From: Acidiphilium rubrum
GTDB taxonomy: Bacteria; Pseudomonadota; Alphaproteobacteria; Acetobacterales; Acetobacteraceae
Reading direction: 5' to 3'
Assembly: GCF_900156265.1 (NCBI RefSeq)
Contig: NZ_FTNE01000016.1
Coordinates: 25,895-89,894 of the forward strand
Length of the DNA stretch: 64,000 bases
Below the pieces are notes generated by a model that was not told the DNA's origin, did not search any database, and worked only from the letters and a program-made list of their open reading frames with translations. Made by a program: the position numbers and the translations under genes. This document shows, piece by piece, positions 49,997 through 58,819 of the stretch; within the stretch, counting starts at the first letter, position 1, and each line of letters starts with the position of its first letter.

Positions 49997-50628
49997 GTCA
50001 ATTCACCGGCGAGTTTTTATATGCGGTGGTGGCGTTGTTCGTCATTATCGATCCGGTCGGCACGGCAATTCTGTTTGCCGGGCTGACGGTCCATGACGAT
50101 GCGGCGAAGCGGCGCAGCATTGCGAAGCGCGCCTCGGTGATCAGTTTCGTGGTGCTGCTGATTTTCGGCCTGGCGGGTGAGAAGCTGTTGCGTCTGCTCG
50201 GGATCGGGATTCCGGCGTTGCAGATTGCCGGCGGGGCGCTGCTGTTTTTATCGGCGAAGGACATGGTGACGGCGAAGGGCGAGTTGCGCGCGACCGATGA
50301 GGAAAAGGCGGCGGCGAGCAACACGACCGAGGACATCAGCGTGTTTCCGCTGGCGATTCCGTTGATTGCCGGGCCGGGCGCGATGACGACGATGGTCCTG
50401 CTGCATGCCAAGGCGAACGGCGCGCCGGGGGCGATTTTCGCGATCAGCCTGGGTCTGGCGGCGTTGATTGTGGCAACCCTGGTGGCAATGCTGTCGGCCC
50501 GTGCCCTGGCGCGGCTGATGGGAACGACCGGGGCAAGCGTGGTCGGGCGCGTGCTGGGCATTCTGGTGGCGGCGCTGGCGGCGCAGTTCATTCTGGAGGG
50601 GTTGCAGACCGCGCTGCATCTGGGCTGA
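49990..50628 (+). CDS. MarC-family integral membrane protein
   Basis: 212 residues, six predicted helices. Typical MarC segments are visible: LFVIIDPVGTAILFAGLT near the start, IAGGALLFLSAKDMV and FPLAIPLIAGPGAMTTMVLL. Despite the family name it is not a proven antibiotic exporter; substrate unknown. Cotranscribed with mobA. Confidence 0.9.
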   Translation: MLSQFTGEFLYAVVALFVIIDPVGTAILFAGLTVHDDAAKRRSIAKRASVISFVVLLIFGLAGEKLLRLLGIGIPALQIAGGALLFLSAKDMVTAKGELRATDEEKAAASNTTEDISVFPLAIPLIAGPGAMTTMVLLHAKANGAPGAIFAISLGLAALIVATLVAMLSARALARLMGTTGASVVGRVLGILVAALAAQFILEGLQTALHLG

Positions 50629-50735
50629 GCGATTATTCGAAGCCGAAAAATCTGCTTGTTTTCAATAATCTACCCGAAATCCGGTTGACCCGGTAGCGTC
50701 TCTCTGGCACGCTCGCGAAAACGGGAGGCGGGATT

Positions 50736-51074
50736 ATGACGAGGTCCGAACTGATCACCGCGCTGGCGGCGGATCATCCACATCTGACGCTCGCGGATGT
50801 GGAACGCATTGTTTCCGCCTTGTTTGATGAAATGACGGCGAGTTTAGCGCGTGGCGACCGGGTGGAGTTGCGTGGATTCGGAGCGTTTTCGGTCAAGCGG
50901 CGTCAGGCGCGGGCCGGGCGCAACCCACGCACCGGCGAGACGGTGGATGTGACGGAAAAGACCGTGCCGTTTTTCCGCGCGGGGCGGGAATTGCGCGAAA
51001 TGATCAATGCTGGCATGGCCGTAGCCGAGGTTGCGGCAAGCGAAGCGCCGAAGCGGAAAGGGATCAAACGCTGA
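50736..51074 (+). CDS. ihfB: Integration host factor beta subunit
   Basis: 112 residues. HU/IHF fold with [17 protein letters not shown] and the minor-groove arm [12 protein letters not shown] containing the intercalating proline. C-terminal extension of about 15 residues ([13 protein letters not shown]) beyond typical IhfB. It bends DNA as a heterodimer with IhfA. GGGAGGC lies nine bases before the start. First of a tightly packed ihfB-lapA-pyrF-trpF string. Confidence 0.94.
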   Translation: MTRSELITALAADHPHLTLADVERIVSALFDEMTASLARGDRVELRGFGAFSVKRRQARAGRNPRTGETVDVTEKTVPFFRAGRELREMINAGMAVAEVAASEAPKRKGIKR

Positions 51075-51388
51075 AATTCGTTCGGTATTTTATTGCTTTT
51101 CTGGTGCTGCTGGTGCTCGTGGTGTTTCTGCTGTCGAACCGCAGCGCCGCGCTTATCGACTTCTGGCCGTTCGGTACGCTGGGGGCGGCGCCGATCGGCG
51201 CCATCGTGCTGGTGGCGTTTGCGCTGGGCGTGCTGATCGGCATGTTGCTGTTGGTGCCGCATCGGCTTCGCGCGCATCGCCGGGCACGGCGGGCGGAAAA
51301 GCAGGTCGCGGCGATGCAGGCCGCCCAACCGGTGGCACCGGTGATGACCACCACGACAGCGCCACTTTCGTTGCCGCCGGCGCGTTGA
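51071..51388 (+). CDS. lapA: LapA-domain (DUF1049) membrane protein, probable CTG start
   Basis: 105 residues if it starts at the CTG overlapping the ihfB stop (CTGA), giving (M)[20 protein letters not shown], the expected first helix of LapA, then [14 protein letters not shown] and a second helix. The first ATG/GTG/TTG in frame is a GTG within the first helix, which would remove its start. GAAAGGGA lies seven bases before the CTG. LapA works with LapB in control of LpxC and LPS synthesis in enterobacteria; in alphaproteobacteria its position next to ihfB is usual. Confidence 0.85.
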   Translation: MKFVRYFIAFLVLLVLVVFLLSNRSAALIDFWPFGTLGAAPIGAIVLVAFALGVLIGMLLLVPHRLRAHRRARRAEKQVAAMQAAQPVAPVMTTTTAPLSLPPAR

Positions 51389-52107
51389 CGCCGGTTGTGC
51401 TCGAGCCAGCCAGGAACTTGCCTCATAATCGACTGATCACCGCGATCGATACCGGTGATGCCGCACGGGCGCACGAGCTGGTCGAGGCGGTCGGGCCGCA
51501 TTGCGGGTTGATCAAGCTGGGGCTCGAGGCGTTCAGCGCCCTCGGCCCGGCGGTGTTTGCCGCGAGCGGTGGCTATCCGGTGTTTCTGGATGTGAAGCTG
51601 CACGATATTCCCAACACGGTCGCGGGCGCGGTACGGGCGTTGCTGCCGTGCCGGCCGGCGATGCTGACGATCCACGCCGCGGGTGGGGCGGCAATGATCG
51701 CCGCGGCACGCGAGGCCGCCGAAAATGCGGGGGATGCGCGGCCCTTGCTGCTGGCGGTAACGGTACTCACCAGTCTTTCCGCCGGCGAATTATCACAGAC
51801 CGGCGTTGCCGGCGGGCCGCGCCAACAGGTGTTGCGCCTGGGGCGCCTGGCGTTGAACGCAGGCGCGGATGGGCTGGTATGCAGCGCCGCGGAAATTTCG
51901 GTCCTGCGCGATGCGTTCGGCGCGGCGCCGGTTCTGGTCGTGCCGGGCATTCGGCCCGCGGGTGCCGGGCACGGCGATCAGGCCCGGGTGGCGACACCAC
52001 AGGAGGCCGTGGCGGCAGGCGCCAGCTACATCGTGGTCGGCCGGCCGATCACCCAGGCTGCCGATCCGGCGGCGGCAGCGGCGGCCATCGCCGCCTCGAT
52101 CGTCTGA
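51385..52107 (+). CDS. pyrF: Orotidine-5'-phosphate decarboxylase
   Basis: 240 residues if the TTG overlapping the lapA stop (TTGA) is used; a GTG four codons later is the alternative. The catalytic FLDVKLHDIPNTV contains the DxKxxD set; VVPGIRP and SYIVVGRPIT bind phosphate. Last step of UMP synthesis. The stop overlaps the trpF start by one base. Confidence 0.95.
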   Translation: MTPVVLEPARNLPHNRLITAIDTGDAARAHELVEAVGPHCGLIKLGLEAFSALGPAVFAASGGYPVFLDVKLHDIPNTVAGAVRALLPCRPAMLTIHAAGGAAMIAAAREAAENAGDARPLLLAVTVLTSLSAGELSQTGVAGGPRQQVLRLGRLALNAGADGLVCSAAEISVLRDAFGAAPVLVVPGIRPAGAGHGDQARVATPQEAVAAGASYIVVGRPITQAADPAAAAAAIAASIV

Positions 52108-52724
52108 TGGCACGCACAAAAATTTGCGGCATCAACACGGCGGCCGCGTATCGCGCGGCGGTCGAGGCCGGGGCGGATTGGGTCGGGTTGAACTTCTACC
52201 CGCGCTCGCCACGCTACATCACCGGCCCCCAGGCTGCCGCACTGGGCGCCGATGGCACCGTGCCACGGGTGGGGCTGTTCGTCGCGCCCGATGCCGCAAT
52301 GATCGCCACCGTGCTCGCAGCAACCTCGCTGGATATCCTGCAACTATACACCGACGCGGCAACCTGCCGCACCCTGCGGGCCGCGTTCGGCCTGCCAGTG
52401 TGGCGCGCCGTGGGCGTGGCCACCGCAGCAGACCTGCCGACCGATGACGAGGGACTGGACGGGTTCATCATCGAATCCAAGCCCCCCGCCGGCGCCGACC
52501 GCCCCGGCGGCAACGCCGTGGTCTTGGACTGGTCGGTCACGCAAGACTGGCAAGCCCCCTCCCCCTGGCTGCTCGCCGGCGGCTTGACGCCCGACAACGT
52601 GGCCGAGGCCATCGCCCGCAGCGGCACAACAGCCGTCGATGTATCATCAGGCGTCGAAACCACACCAGGCCTGAAATCGTCCGACCTGATGCAGCACTTC
52701 GTGCGCGCAGCGCGCGGCACGTGA
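52107..52724 (+). CDS. trpF: Phosphoribosylanthranilate isomerase
   Basis: 205 residues from MARTKICGINTAAAYRAAVE with the catalytic Cys in KICGI and the Asp in the C-terminal AVDVSSGVETTPGLKS. Third step of tryptophan synthesis. trpB and trpA, which often follow trpF, are absent; a family A repeat follows instead. Confidence 0.95.
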   Translation: MARTKICGINTAAAYRAAVEAGADWVGLNFYPRSPRYITGPQAAALGADGTVPRVGLFVAPDAAMIATVLAATSLDILQLYTDAATCRTLRAAFGLPVWRAVGVATAADLPTDDEGLDGFIIESKPPAGADRPGGNAVVLDWSVTQDWQAPSPWLLAGGLTPDNVAEAIARSGTTAVDVSSGVETTPGLKSSDLMQHFVRAARGT

Positions 52725-52755
52725 TACCGGCGGGATTGGGCTTGGCGCTGGGAGC

Positions 52756-52960
52756 AAGGAAGGCCAGGGGCTCTGCCCCTGGACCCCGTTAAAGGCAGAG
52801 CCTTTAAAATCCATTAGTTTTAGGCAAGGGGAGGGCGACCCAGGCCAGATCGACGGAAAATCCGAGGCAGCGCCCTCCCCTTGCCTAAAACTAGCGGGTT
52901 CTAAGGGCTCCGCCCTTAGTGGGGGTCGAGGGGGCAAAGCCCCCCGCCTTGCTTCCTCCA
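52756..52960. repeat. Family A structured repeat, copy A6
   Basis: Flanks are the reverse complement of A1 and A7, with a perfect 23-bp core stem (52815-52837 with 52871-52893) that differs from A1 by a compensated T-A to C-G pair. The loop (CAGGCCAGATCGACGG...) runs the same way as in A1 although the flanks are inverted. It lies between the convergent trpF and mutM. Confidence 0.92.
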
Positions 52961-52994
52961 AGGGCCACACCCCAAACCCCGCCGGTATCACGCG

Positions 52995-53822
52995 TCAGGC
53001 CTGCGTGCGCCTGCACCAGAAGGTGGAGCGGTTGGCTTGGGTGGCGCGTTCGATGCCTGTGCAGTGGGGTGGGCCTGGGCAGCGTTCGCAGGGTTGGCCG
53101 GTGCGGCCGTAGACTTTCCAGGCGTGTTGGAAGTAGCCGAGTTCGCCTGAGGGCTGGACGTAGTCGCGCAAGGATGAGCCGCCGGCGGCGATGGCTTCGG
53201 TCAGGGTGGTGCGGATGGCTTTGACGAGGTTGCGGATCTGGGCGGGTGTGAGTGTACCGGCCAGGCGGAACGGGCTGATTTTGGCGCGGAACAGGGCTTC
53301 GCTGACATAGATATTGCCGAGCCCGGCGATGATGGATTGGTCGAGCAGGGCGGATTTGATCGGCGTTGCCTTGCCGGCGAGGGCGGCGCCGAGGACGCGG
53401 GCGGTGAAGGTGGGCAGCAGGGGTTCGGGGCCGAGGCCGAGGATCAGGCGGTGGCTGTCTTCCGCGGCGGTGGCGACCAGATCGAGCGCGCCGAACCGGC
53501 GTGGATCGACGAAGCCGATGACGCCGCCCTGATCGGTGGTGAGGGTGAGGTGCTGGTGGGGTAGCGGGTCGCGGTCGATCGTCATGCGGCCGGACATGCC
53601 GAGGTGGATGAGCACCGAGACCTCGCGATCGAGTTGCATGAACATGTATTTGCCGCGCCGGCGAAACGCATCGACTCGCGCGCCGACGATGGCCTGCACG
53701 AAGCCATCCGGCACGGCCCAGCGCAGATCGCCGCGCGCGAGGCGGGCGGCGGCGATGCGCCGGCCTTGCAGACTGGCTGCGAGGCCGCGCATGACGGTTT
53801 CGACTTCGGGGAGTTCCGGCAT
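52995..53822 (-). CDS. mutM: Formamidopyrimidine-DNA glycosylase
   Basis: 275 residues from MPELPEVETVMRGL, giving the catalytic P1 (after Met removal) and E2. K at position about 57 (RRRGKYMF), the H2TH region (DQSIIAGLGNIYVSEALF) and the C-terminal zinc finger follow. The finger reads CERC, then HC, then WCRRTQA: the usual final CxxC has only its first Cys. It removes 8-oxoguanine. Divergent from ubiE with 28 bases between starts. Confidence 0.96.
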   Translation of the reverse strand: MPELPEVETVMRGLAASLQGRRIAAARLARGDLRWAVPDGFVQAIVGARVDAFRRRGKYMFMQLDREVSVLIHLGMSGRMTIDRDPLPHQHLTLTTDQGGVIGFVDPRRFGALDLVATAAEDSHRLILGLGPEPLLPTFTARVLGAALAGKATPIKSALLDQSIIAGLGNIYVSEALFRAKISPFRLAGTLTPAQIRNLVKAIRTTLTEAIAAGGSSLRDYVQPSGELGYFQHAWKVYGRTGQPCERCPGPPHCTGIERATQANRSTFWCRRTQA

Positions 53823-53850
53823 GATGAATTTGTCGCTATAGCCTGATGCC

Positions 53851-54603
53851 ATGGCCGATACCAGCAGCAGCGATACCGTCGATTTCGGGTTTTCCACCGT
53901 CGAGCGCAGTGCGAAAAGCCAGCGCGTGCGTGATGTGTTCAACAGTGTCGCGCGGCGATACGACGTGATGAATGATTTGATGTCGCTGGGGGTGCATCGG
54001 CTTTGGAAGCGTGATTTCGTCACGCTGATGGACCCGCGGCCGAACCGCATGTTGCTCGACCTGGCGGGCGGCACGGGCGACATTTCGTTTCAGTGGCGGC
54101 GGCGCGGGGGCGGGCCGGTTTTGTTGACCGACATCAATGAGCAGATGCTCGGTGTGGGGCGCGAGCGCGCGGAGCAGCGCGGCCTGATCGGCGGGATTTC
54201 ATTTGCGGTGACCGATGCCGAGGCGCTGCCGGTGGCGGATGGCACGGTGGACCGGGTTTCGATGGCGTTTGGCTTGCGCAACTGCACCAACAAGGATCGG
54301 GTGCTGAGCGAGGCGCTGCGGGTGCTCAAGCCGGGCGGGCGGTTTTTCTGCCTCGAATTTTCGAAGTTGCAGGTGGCGGTCGCAGCGCCGTTGTATGAGC
54401 GGTGGTCGTTCGCGGCGCTGCCGGCGATCGGCGCGCGGGTTGCCGGGGACCGGGAGTCTTATCAATATCTGGCCGAGAGCATCAGGATGTTTCCCGATCA
54501 GGAGACGCTGGCGGGGATGATGCGGGCGGCGGGATTTGCGCGGGTGACCTACCGGAATCTGACGGGCGGGATTGCCGCGATCCATGCGGGATGGCGGATT
54601 TGA
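53851..54603 (+). CDS. ubiE: UbiE ubiquinone/menaquinone C-methyltransferase
   Basis: 250 residues, SAM-dependent. SAM motif I LLDLAGGTGDISF, a downstream GLRNCTNKDRVLSEALRVLK with PGGRFFCLEFSK, and SYQYLAESIRMFPDQ near the end are family signatures. It methylates demethylmenaquinol and the ubiquinone precursor. It overlaps coaBC by 13 bases. The usual alphaproteobacterial ubiB between these genes is missing. Confidence 0.95.
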   Translation: MADTSSSDTVDFGFSTVERSAKSQRVRDVFNSVARRYDVMNDLMSLGVHRLWKRDFVTLMDPRPNRMLLDLAGGTGDISFQWRRRGGGPVLLTDINEQMLGVGRERAEQRGLIGGISFAVTDAEALPVADGTVDRVSMAFGLRNCTNKDRVLSEALRVLKPGGRFFCLEFSKLQVAVAAPLYERWSFAALPAIGARVAGDRESYQYLAESIRMFPDQETLAGMMRAAGFARVTYRNLTGGIAAIHAGWRI

Positions 54604-55805
54604 GTGCAGGCGGCGCAGGGGCGGGCAAGCGGGTTCTGCTGATCGTCAGTGGCGGGATCGCTGCCTATAAATCGCTCGAACTGATCCGCTTGCTGCGCAA
54701 GGCCGCAATCGGCGTGCGCGTGGTGCTGACGCGGGGTGGGGCGGAATTCGTCACGGCGCTGTCGTTGCAGGCGCTTTGTGAGGATCGGGTGTTTACTGAT
54801 CTGTTCTCGCTGACCGATGAGAGCGAGATGGGGCATATTCAACTCTCGCGCAGTGCGGATTTACTGGTGGTGGTGCCGGCTTCGGCGGATATTCTGGCGC
54901 GGATGGCGGCCGGGATTGCCGATGATCTGGCAACGACGGTGCTGCTCGCGACGGACAAGCCGGTGCTCGTAGCACCGGCGATGAACGTGCGGATGTGGCA
55001 GCACGCGGCGACCACCGCTAACATCGCGACATTGACGGCGCGCGGCATCGCGGTGATCGGGCCGGATGATGGGGCGATGGCCTGCGGTGAATTCGGGCCG
55101 GGGCGGCTGGCTGAACCCGAGGCGATTTTCGCGGCGATTGCAGCACGCCTTGCCGGATCGGGCGCACTGGCGGGGCGGCATGCGATTGTGACCAGCGGGC
55201 CGACGCATGAGGCGATCGATCCGGTGCGGTATATTGCCAATCGCAGTTCCGGCAGGCAGGGCCATGCGATTGCGCAAGCGCTGGCGGCCGCGGGGGCGCG
55301 CGTGACGCTGGTGACCGGGCCGGTTTCAGTGGCCGATCCATCTGGCGTGTCATGCGTGCATGTCGAATCGGCGCGCGCGATGCACGCGGCGGTGGAGGCA
55401 GCACTGCCGGCCGATATTGCCGTGTTCTGTGCGGCGGTGGCGGATTGGCATGTTGTGACATCGGAACATAAAATCAAGAAATCCGGTATCCTGCCGCAGT
55501 TTTCGTTAGTCGAGAATCCGGATATTCTGAGTGACATTGCGCACCGCACCGAGGGGCGGCCGACGTTGGTCATCGGCTTTGCGGCCGAGACGGAGCATCT
55601 GCTCGACAATGCGACGGCGAAGCTTGCGCGCAAAGGGTGTGACTGGATCATCGCCAATGATGTCGGGGCGGGTTCGGACGTGATGGGCGGCGAGGCCAAC
55701 GAGGTTGTGCTGGTCGACAAAAATGGGGCAGAACACTGGGCGCGGGCTTCCAAGACCGCAATCGCGGATCGGCTCGTCTCCCGGATGATCGAGGTTTTTT
55801 CATGA
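54591..55805 (+). CDS. coaBC: Bifunctional phosphopantothenoylcysteine decarboxylase / synthetase
   Basis: 404 residues. The CoaC half has VSGGIAAYKSLELIRLL, the His-bearing MGHIQLSRSADLLVV, and PAMNVRMWQHAAT with a GEFGPGRLAEP substrate flap whose Cys lies in MACGEFG. The CoaB half begins SGPTHEAIDPVRYIANRSSG and has HKIKKSG and GFAAETE. It makes phosphopantetheine for coenzyme A. Followed by dut with a four-base overlap. Confidence 0.95.
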   Translation: MADLSAGGAGAGKRVLLIVSGGIAAYKSLELIRLLRKAAIGVRVVLTRGGAEFVTALSLQALCEDRVFTDLFSLTDESEMGHIQLSRSADLLVVVPASADILARMAAGIADDLATTVLLATDKPVLVAPAMNVRMWQHAATTANIATLTARGIAVIGPDDGAMACGEFGPGRLAEPEAIFAAIAARLAGSGALAGRHAIVTSGPTHEAIDPVRYIANRSSGRQGHAIAQALAAAGARVTLVTGPVSVADPSGVSCVHVESARAMHAAVEAALPADIAVFCAAVADWHVVTSEHKIKKSGILPQFSLVENPDILSDIAHRTEGRPTLVIGFAAETEHLLDNATAKLARKGCDWIIANDVGAGSDVMGGEANEVVLVDKNGAEHWARASKTAIADRLVSRMIEVFS

Positions 55806-56266
55806 GTGTTGTTGTTTCGGTCAAGCGCCTGCCCCATGGCGCCAATCTGCCGTTGCCTGACTACGCCACGTCCGGCGCGGCCGGGATCGATCTGTTGGCG
55901 GCGAATGCAGAGCCGATGGTGATTGCCCCCCTCGCCCGCGCGCTGGTGCCGACCGGGCTGGCGATCGCCTTGCCGCCTGATTTTGAATTGCAGATCCGCC
56001 CGCGTTCGGGGCTGGCGCTCAAGCAGGGTATCATGATCGCGAACAGCCCGGGCACGATCGATGCGGATTATCGGGGCGAGATCCAGATCATTATTTTCAA
56101 TGCGGGGAATGCCGCCTTCACCGTGACGCGCGGTATGCGGATTGCCCAGGCGGTGCTGGCGCCGGTGAGCCGGATTGCCTGGCGCGAAACCGACGATCTG
56201 GATCGGACCGAGCGCGATGCACAAGGTTTTGGCAGTACCGGCACGAATATTTTGACAGGAGGTTGA
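55802..56266 (+). CDS. dut: dUTP diphosphatase
   Basis: 154 residues with all five trimeric dUTPase motifs: SGAAGIDLLA, RSGLALKQGI, GTIDADYRGEI with the catalytic Asp, RGMRIAQAVLAP and the C-terminal arm GFGSTGTN. It keeps uracil out of DNA. The coaBC-dut pairing is widely conserved. Confidence 0.96.
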   Translation: MSVVVSVKRLPHGANLPLPDYATSGAAGIDLLAANAEPMVIAPLARALVPTGLAIALPPDFELQIRPRSGLALKQGIMIANSPGTIDADYRGEIQIIIFNAGNAAFTVTRGMRIAQAVLAPVSRIAWRETDDLDRTERDAQGFGSTGTNILTGG

Positions 56267-56268
56267 TC

Positions 56269-56493
56269 ATGGCACGGGATAAATCCGACGCATTCAAGCG
56301 ACTCGCCGAAAACCGCACCAACGAGGCGTTGGATGCGATTCGCAAAATCGGTAATTTGTCGAACCGCAACAATTACAGTTTTTCACCCGAGCAGATCACC
56401 CGGATTTTCACCGCGATCCGCGCCGCACTCGACACCGCCGAACGGCGGTTCGGTGAGAGCGAAGAGGCCGCCGAGGATCGGTTTACGCTGTGA
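56269..56493 (+). CDS. Small hypothetical protein, cotranscribed with dut
   Basis: 74 residues from MARDKSDAFKRLAENRTNEA. A perfect AGGAGG lies six bases before the ATG, so it is certainly translated. Helical and charged; LAENRTNEALDAIRKIGNLS and PEQITRIFTAIRAALDTAER are the recognisable stretches. Not recognised. Resembles short uncharacterised alphaproteobacterial proteins that are mostly two helices. Confidence 0.75.
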   Translation: MARDKSDAFKRLAENRTNEALDAIRKIGNLSNRNNYSFSPEQITRIFTAIRAALDTAERRFGESEEAAEDRFTL

Positions 56494-56494
56494 T

Positions 56495-57262
56495 CTAATC
56501 CTGCCCCTTGGTGCCGCGCGCAATCAGGGGGAAGAACACGCCGTAGGGCAGGCTTCGCAGAATCCGCAGCGGCCGGGCCAATCCTTCGGGAAATGCGATC
56601 AAGAATGTGTTGGCGTCGAGCCCTTTGATGATGGTGTTCGCGGCGGCATCCGCCTCCATCAGGAACGGCATCGGGAAGGTGTTTTTCGCGGTCAGCGGCG
56701 ACTTCACGAAGCCGGGGCAGATGGCGGATATGGCGACGCCGCGCTTGTCCAGATCGAATTTGAGGGATTCGGCCAGCGCGATCAGCCCGGCCTTGGTCGC
56801 GGAATAGGAGCCGGAGCCTGGCAGACCGGCGAGACCGGCGAGCGAGGCGACCAGGCCGATCTGGCCGGCGTTGCGCGCGATCATGCGCGGCATGATCGCC
56901 TCGAGGCAGATGGCGGTGCCGGTCAGATTGAGGTCGACCTGGCGGCGGAAGCGCGCGGCGCTGAAGGTTTCGGCGGTATCGCGCTCGTAGGTGCCGGCAT
57001 TCAGGATGGCGCGGGCGATTTTCTGCCCGGCCTCGATTGCGGCGACGGCTGCGTTGATTGCATCGGCATCGGTGATATCGGCCGGTTGCACGATGACCCG
57101 ACCGGGAAACCGTGCCGCCAGGGCCTGCAACGGCTCTGTGCGCCGGGCGGTGACCGCGACGGTCCAGCCGCGCGCGAGATGCGCTTCGGCCAAAGCGAGG
57201 CCGATGCCGCTGGATGCGCCGGTGATCCACACGATGCCGTCGGCGGGTTTCGGGATTTTCAA
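56495..57262 (-). CDS. SDR-family oxidoreductase (classical YxxxK type)
   Basis: 255 residues. The cofactor motif ITGASSGIG, NAG in ILNAGTY and catalytic YSATK are intact. The basic residues after beta-2 (TARRTEPLQ) suggest NADP preference. C-terminal hydrophobic stretch (RILRSLPYGVFFPLIARG). It is last of a four-gene minus-strand operon with photolyase and overlaps phrB by four bases. Substrate unknown. Confidence 0.85.
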   Translation of the reverse strand: MKIPKPADGIVWITGASSGIGLALAEAHLARGWTVAVTARRTEPLQALAARFPGRVIVQPADITDADAINAAVAAIEAGQKIARAILNAGTYERDTAETFSAARFRRQVDLNLTGTAICLEAIMPRMIARNAGQIGLVASLAGLAGLPGSGSYSATKAGLIALAESLKFDLDKRGVAISAICPGFVKSPLTAKNTFPMPFLMEADAAANTIIKGLDANTFLIAFPEGLARPLRILRSLPYGVFFPLIARGTKGQD

Positions 57263-58812
57263 AGTTTCACACCTTCTGAAAGAGCCTTGCGTAGATGCGC
57301 CGCGCGCGCCTGCAAGGCAATGCGTTTCGTCTCAGCCATGCCGCGCCAGCTGCGCACCGGCATCGCCATGCGGGGGTTGTTGGCGAAGCGGTCCTGGTGG
57401 CGGGCGATGAAATCCCAATACAGCGCGTTGAACGGGCAGGCGCGGGCGCCGGTTGCGTCCTTCACATCGTAGCTGCATTTCGCACAGTAGTTGCTCATCC
57501 GGTTGATATAGGCGCCCGATGCGGCATAGGGTTTCGAGCCGACGATGCCGCCATCGGCGTGCAGCGCCATGCCGCGGGTGTTGGGCATTTCGACCCATTC
57601 ATAGGCATCGGCGTAGACCGCGAGATACCATCGATCGACCGCATCGGGGTGGATGCCGGCGAGCAGGGCAAAATTGCCGGTGATCATCAGGCGCTGGATG
57701 TGATGGGCGTAGGCGTGGCGCAGGGTCTGGCCGATGGTATCGGCCATGCAGCGCATCGCGGTGTCGCCGGTCCAGTAGAATTCTGGCAGATCCAACGTGG
57801 CGTCGAGCGCGTTTTTCGTTGCGTAGTCGGGCATATACAGCCAGTAGACGCCGCGCACGAACTCCCGCCAGCCGAGGATCTGGCGGATGAAGCCCTCCAC
57901 CGCGTTCAGCGGCGCGCGGCCGGCGGCATATTCGGCCTCGGCCCTGCGGCACAGATCGAGCGGATCGAGCAGGCCGAGATTGAGCGGTGCGGAAACCAGG
58001 GCGTGAAACATGTAGGGTGTGCCTGCGGCCATCGCGTCCTGCCAGTCGCCGAATTGGGGCAGGCGGTGGGACAGGAAATCGGCAAACCCGGCCTCGGCAT
58101 CCTGGGCGGTGACCGGGTAATCGAACCGGTCCAGCGTACCGTAATGGCCCGCGAAGCGCGCCGCGACCAGATCGATCACGGCGGTGGTTTCGGCGCTGGG
58201 GGCAAAGCGGAGCGGGGTTGGGATTTCGATGGTTTCAGGCAGGGATTTGCGGTTTTCGCTGTCGAAATTCCAGCGGCCGCCGACCGGTTCTTCGCCCTCC
58301 ATCAGGATGCGATGTTTGCGGCGCATCACGCGGTAGAAGAACTCCATGCGCAGCTGCTTGCGATCTTCGGCCCATTGGGCGAATTCATCGGCGGTTGCGA
58401 GGAATCTGGTATCCTCGCGGATTTCGCAGGGAATTCCGGTTTCGGTGGACCAGTTGCGCATCGCCTCGCGCACGCGGTACTCGCCGGGTTCGGTCGCGAT
58501 GATGCGGGTCGGGTGCAGGGCGTGGACGGCGCGGGCAACCTCGTCTGACAAGGTGCCGGTGTTGTCCGGATCATCGAGCGGAATGTAGCGCACCATGATG
58601 CCGCGGGCGGTCAGGGCCTGGGCGAAATGGCGCATCGCGGCCAGGATCATGGCGATTTTCTGGGGGTGGTGCGGCACATAGGTGCATTCGCCCAGCACCT
58701 CGGCCATCAAGACGACATCGCTCTGCGGATCGATGTCCGCGAGGCTGGCGACGCCGCGCGACAACTGATCGCCCAGGATGACCCGCAAGGCGGCGGTGCG
58801 GCTTGGGGGCAT
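57259..58812 (-). CDS. Bacterial FeS-type cryptochrome/photolyase (PhrB type)
   Basis: 517 residues from MPPSRTAALRVILGDQLSRG. Four cysteines C355, C443, C446 (YCAKCSY) and C459 (RACPFN) match the 4Fe-4S ligands of Agrobacterium PhrB, whose positions are offset by five. The FAD-binding helices (GFIRQILGWREFVRGVYW; LMITGNFALLAGI) are intact. Such enzymes repair (6-4) photoproducts using light and carry FAD plus a ribolumazine antenna. An ATG 57 bases upstream is in frame but the chosen one gives the conserved N-terminus. Confidence 0.94.
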   Translation of the reverse strand: MPPSRTAALRVILGDQLSRGVASLADIDPQSDVVLMAEVLGECTYVPHHPQKIAMILAAMRHFAQALTARGIMVRYIPLDDPDNTGTLSDEVARAVHALHPTRIIATEPGEYRVREAMRNWSTETGIPCEIREDTRFLATADEFAQWAEDRKQLRMEFFYRVMRRKHRILMEGEEPVGGRWNFDSENRKSLPETIEIPTPLRFAPSAETTAVIDLVAARFAGHYGTLDRFDYPVTAQDAEAGFADFLSHRLPQFGDWQDAMAAGTPYMFHALVSAPLNLGLLDPLDLCRRAEAEYAAGRAPLNAVEGFIRQILGWREFVRGVYWLYMPDYATKNALDATLDLPEFYWTGDTAMRCMADTIGQTLRHAYAHHIQRLMITGNFALLAGIHPDAVDRWYLAVYADAYEWVEMPNTRGMALHADGGIVGSKPYAASGAYINRMSNYCAKCSYDVKDATGARACPFNALYWDFIARHQDRFANNPRMAMPVRSWRGMAETKRIALQARAAHLRKALSEGVKL

Positions 58813-58819
58813 GGCGCGA

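Noticed and set aside
51360..51420. pyrF starting at the first upstream ATG/GTG/TTG of its frame (over 300 bases earlier)
   Set aside because: That region encodes ihfB and lapA in other frames. The conserved OMP decarboxylase sequence begins near the lapA stop.
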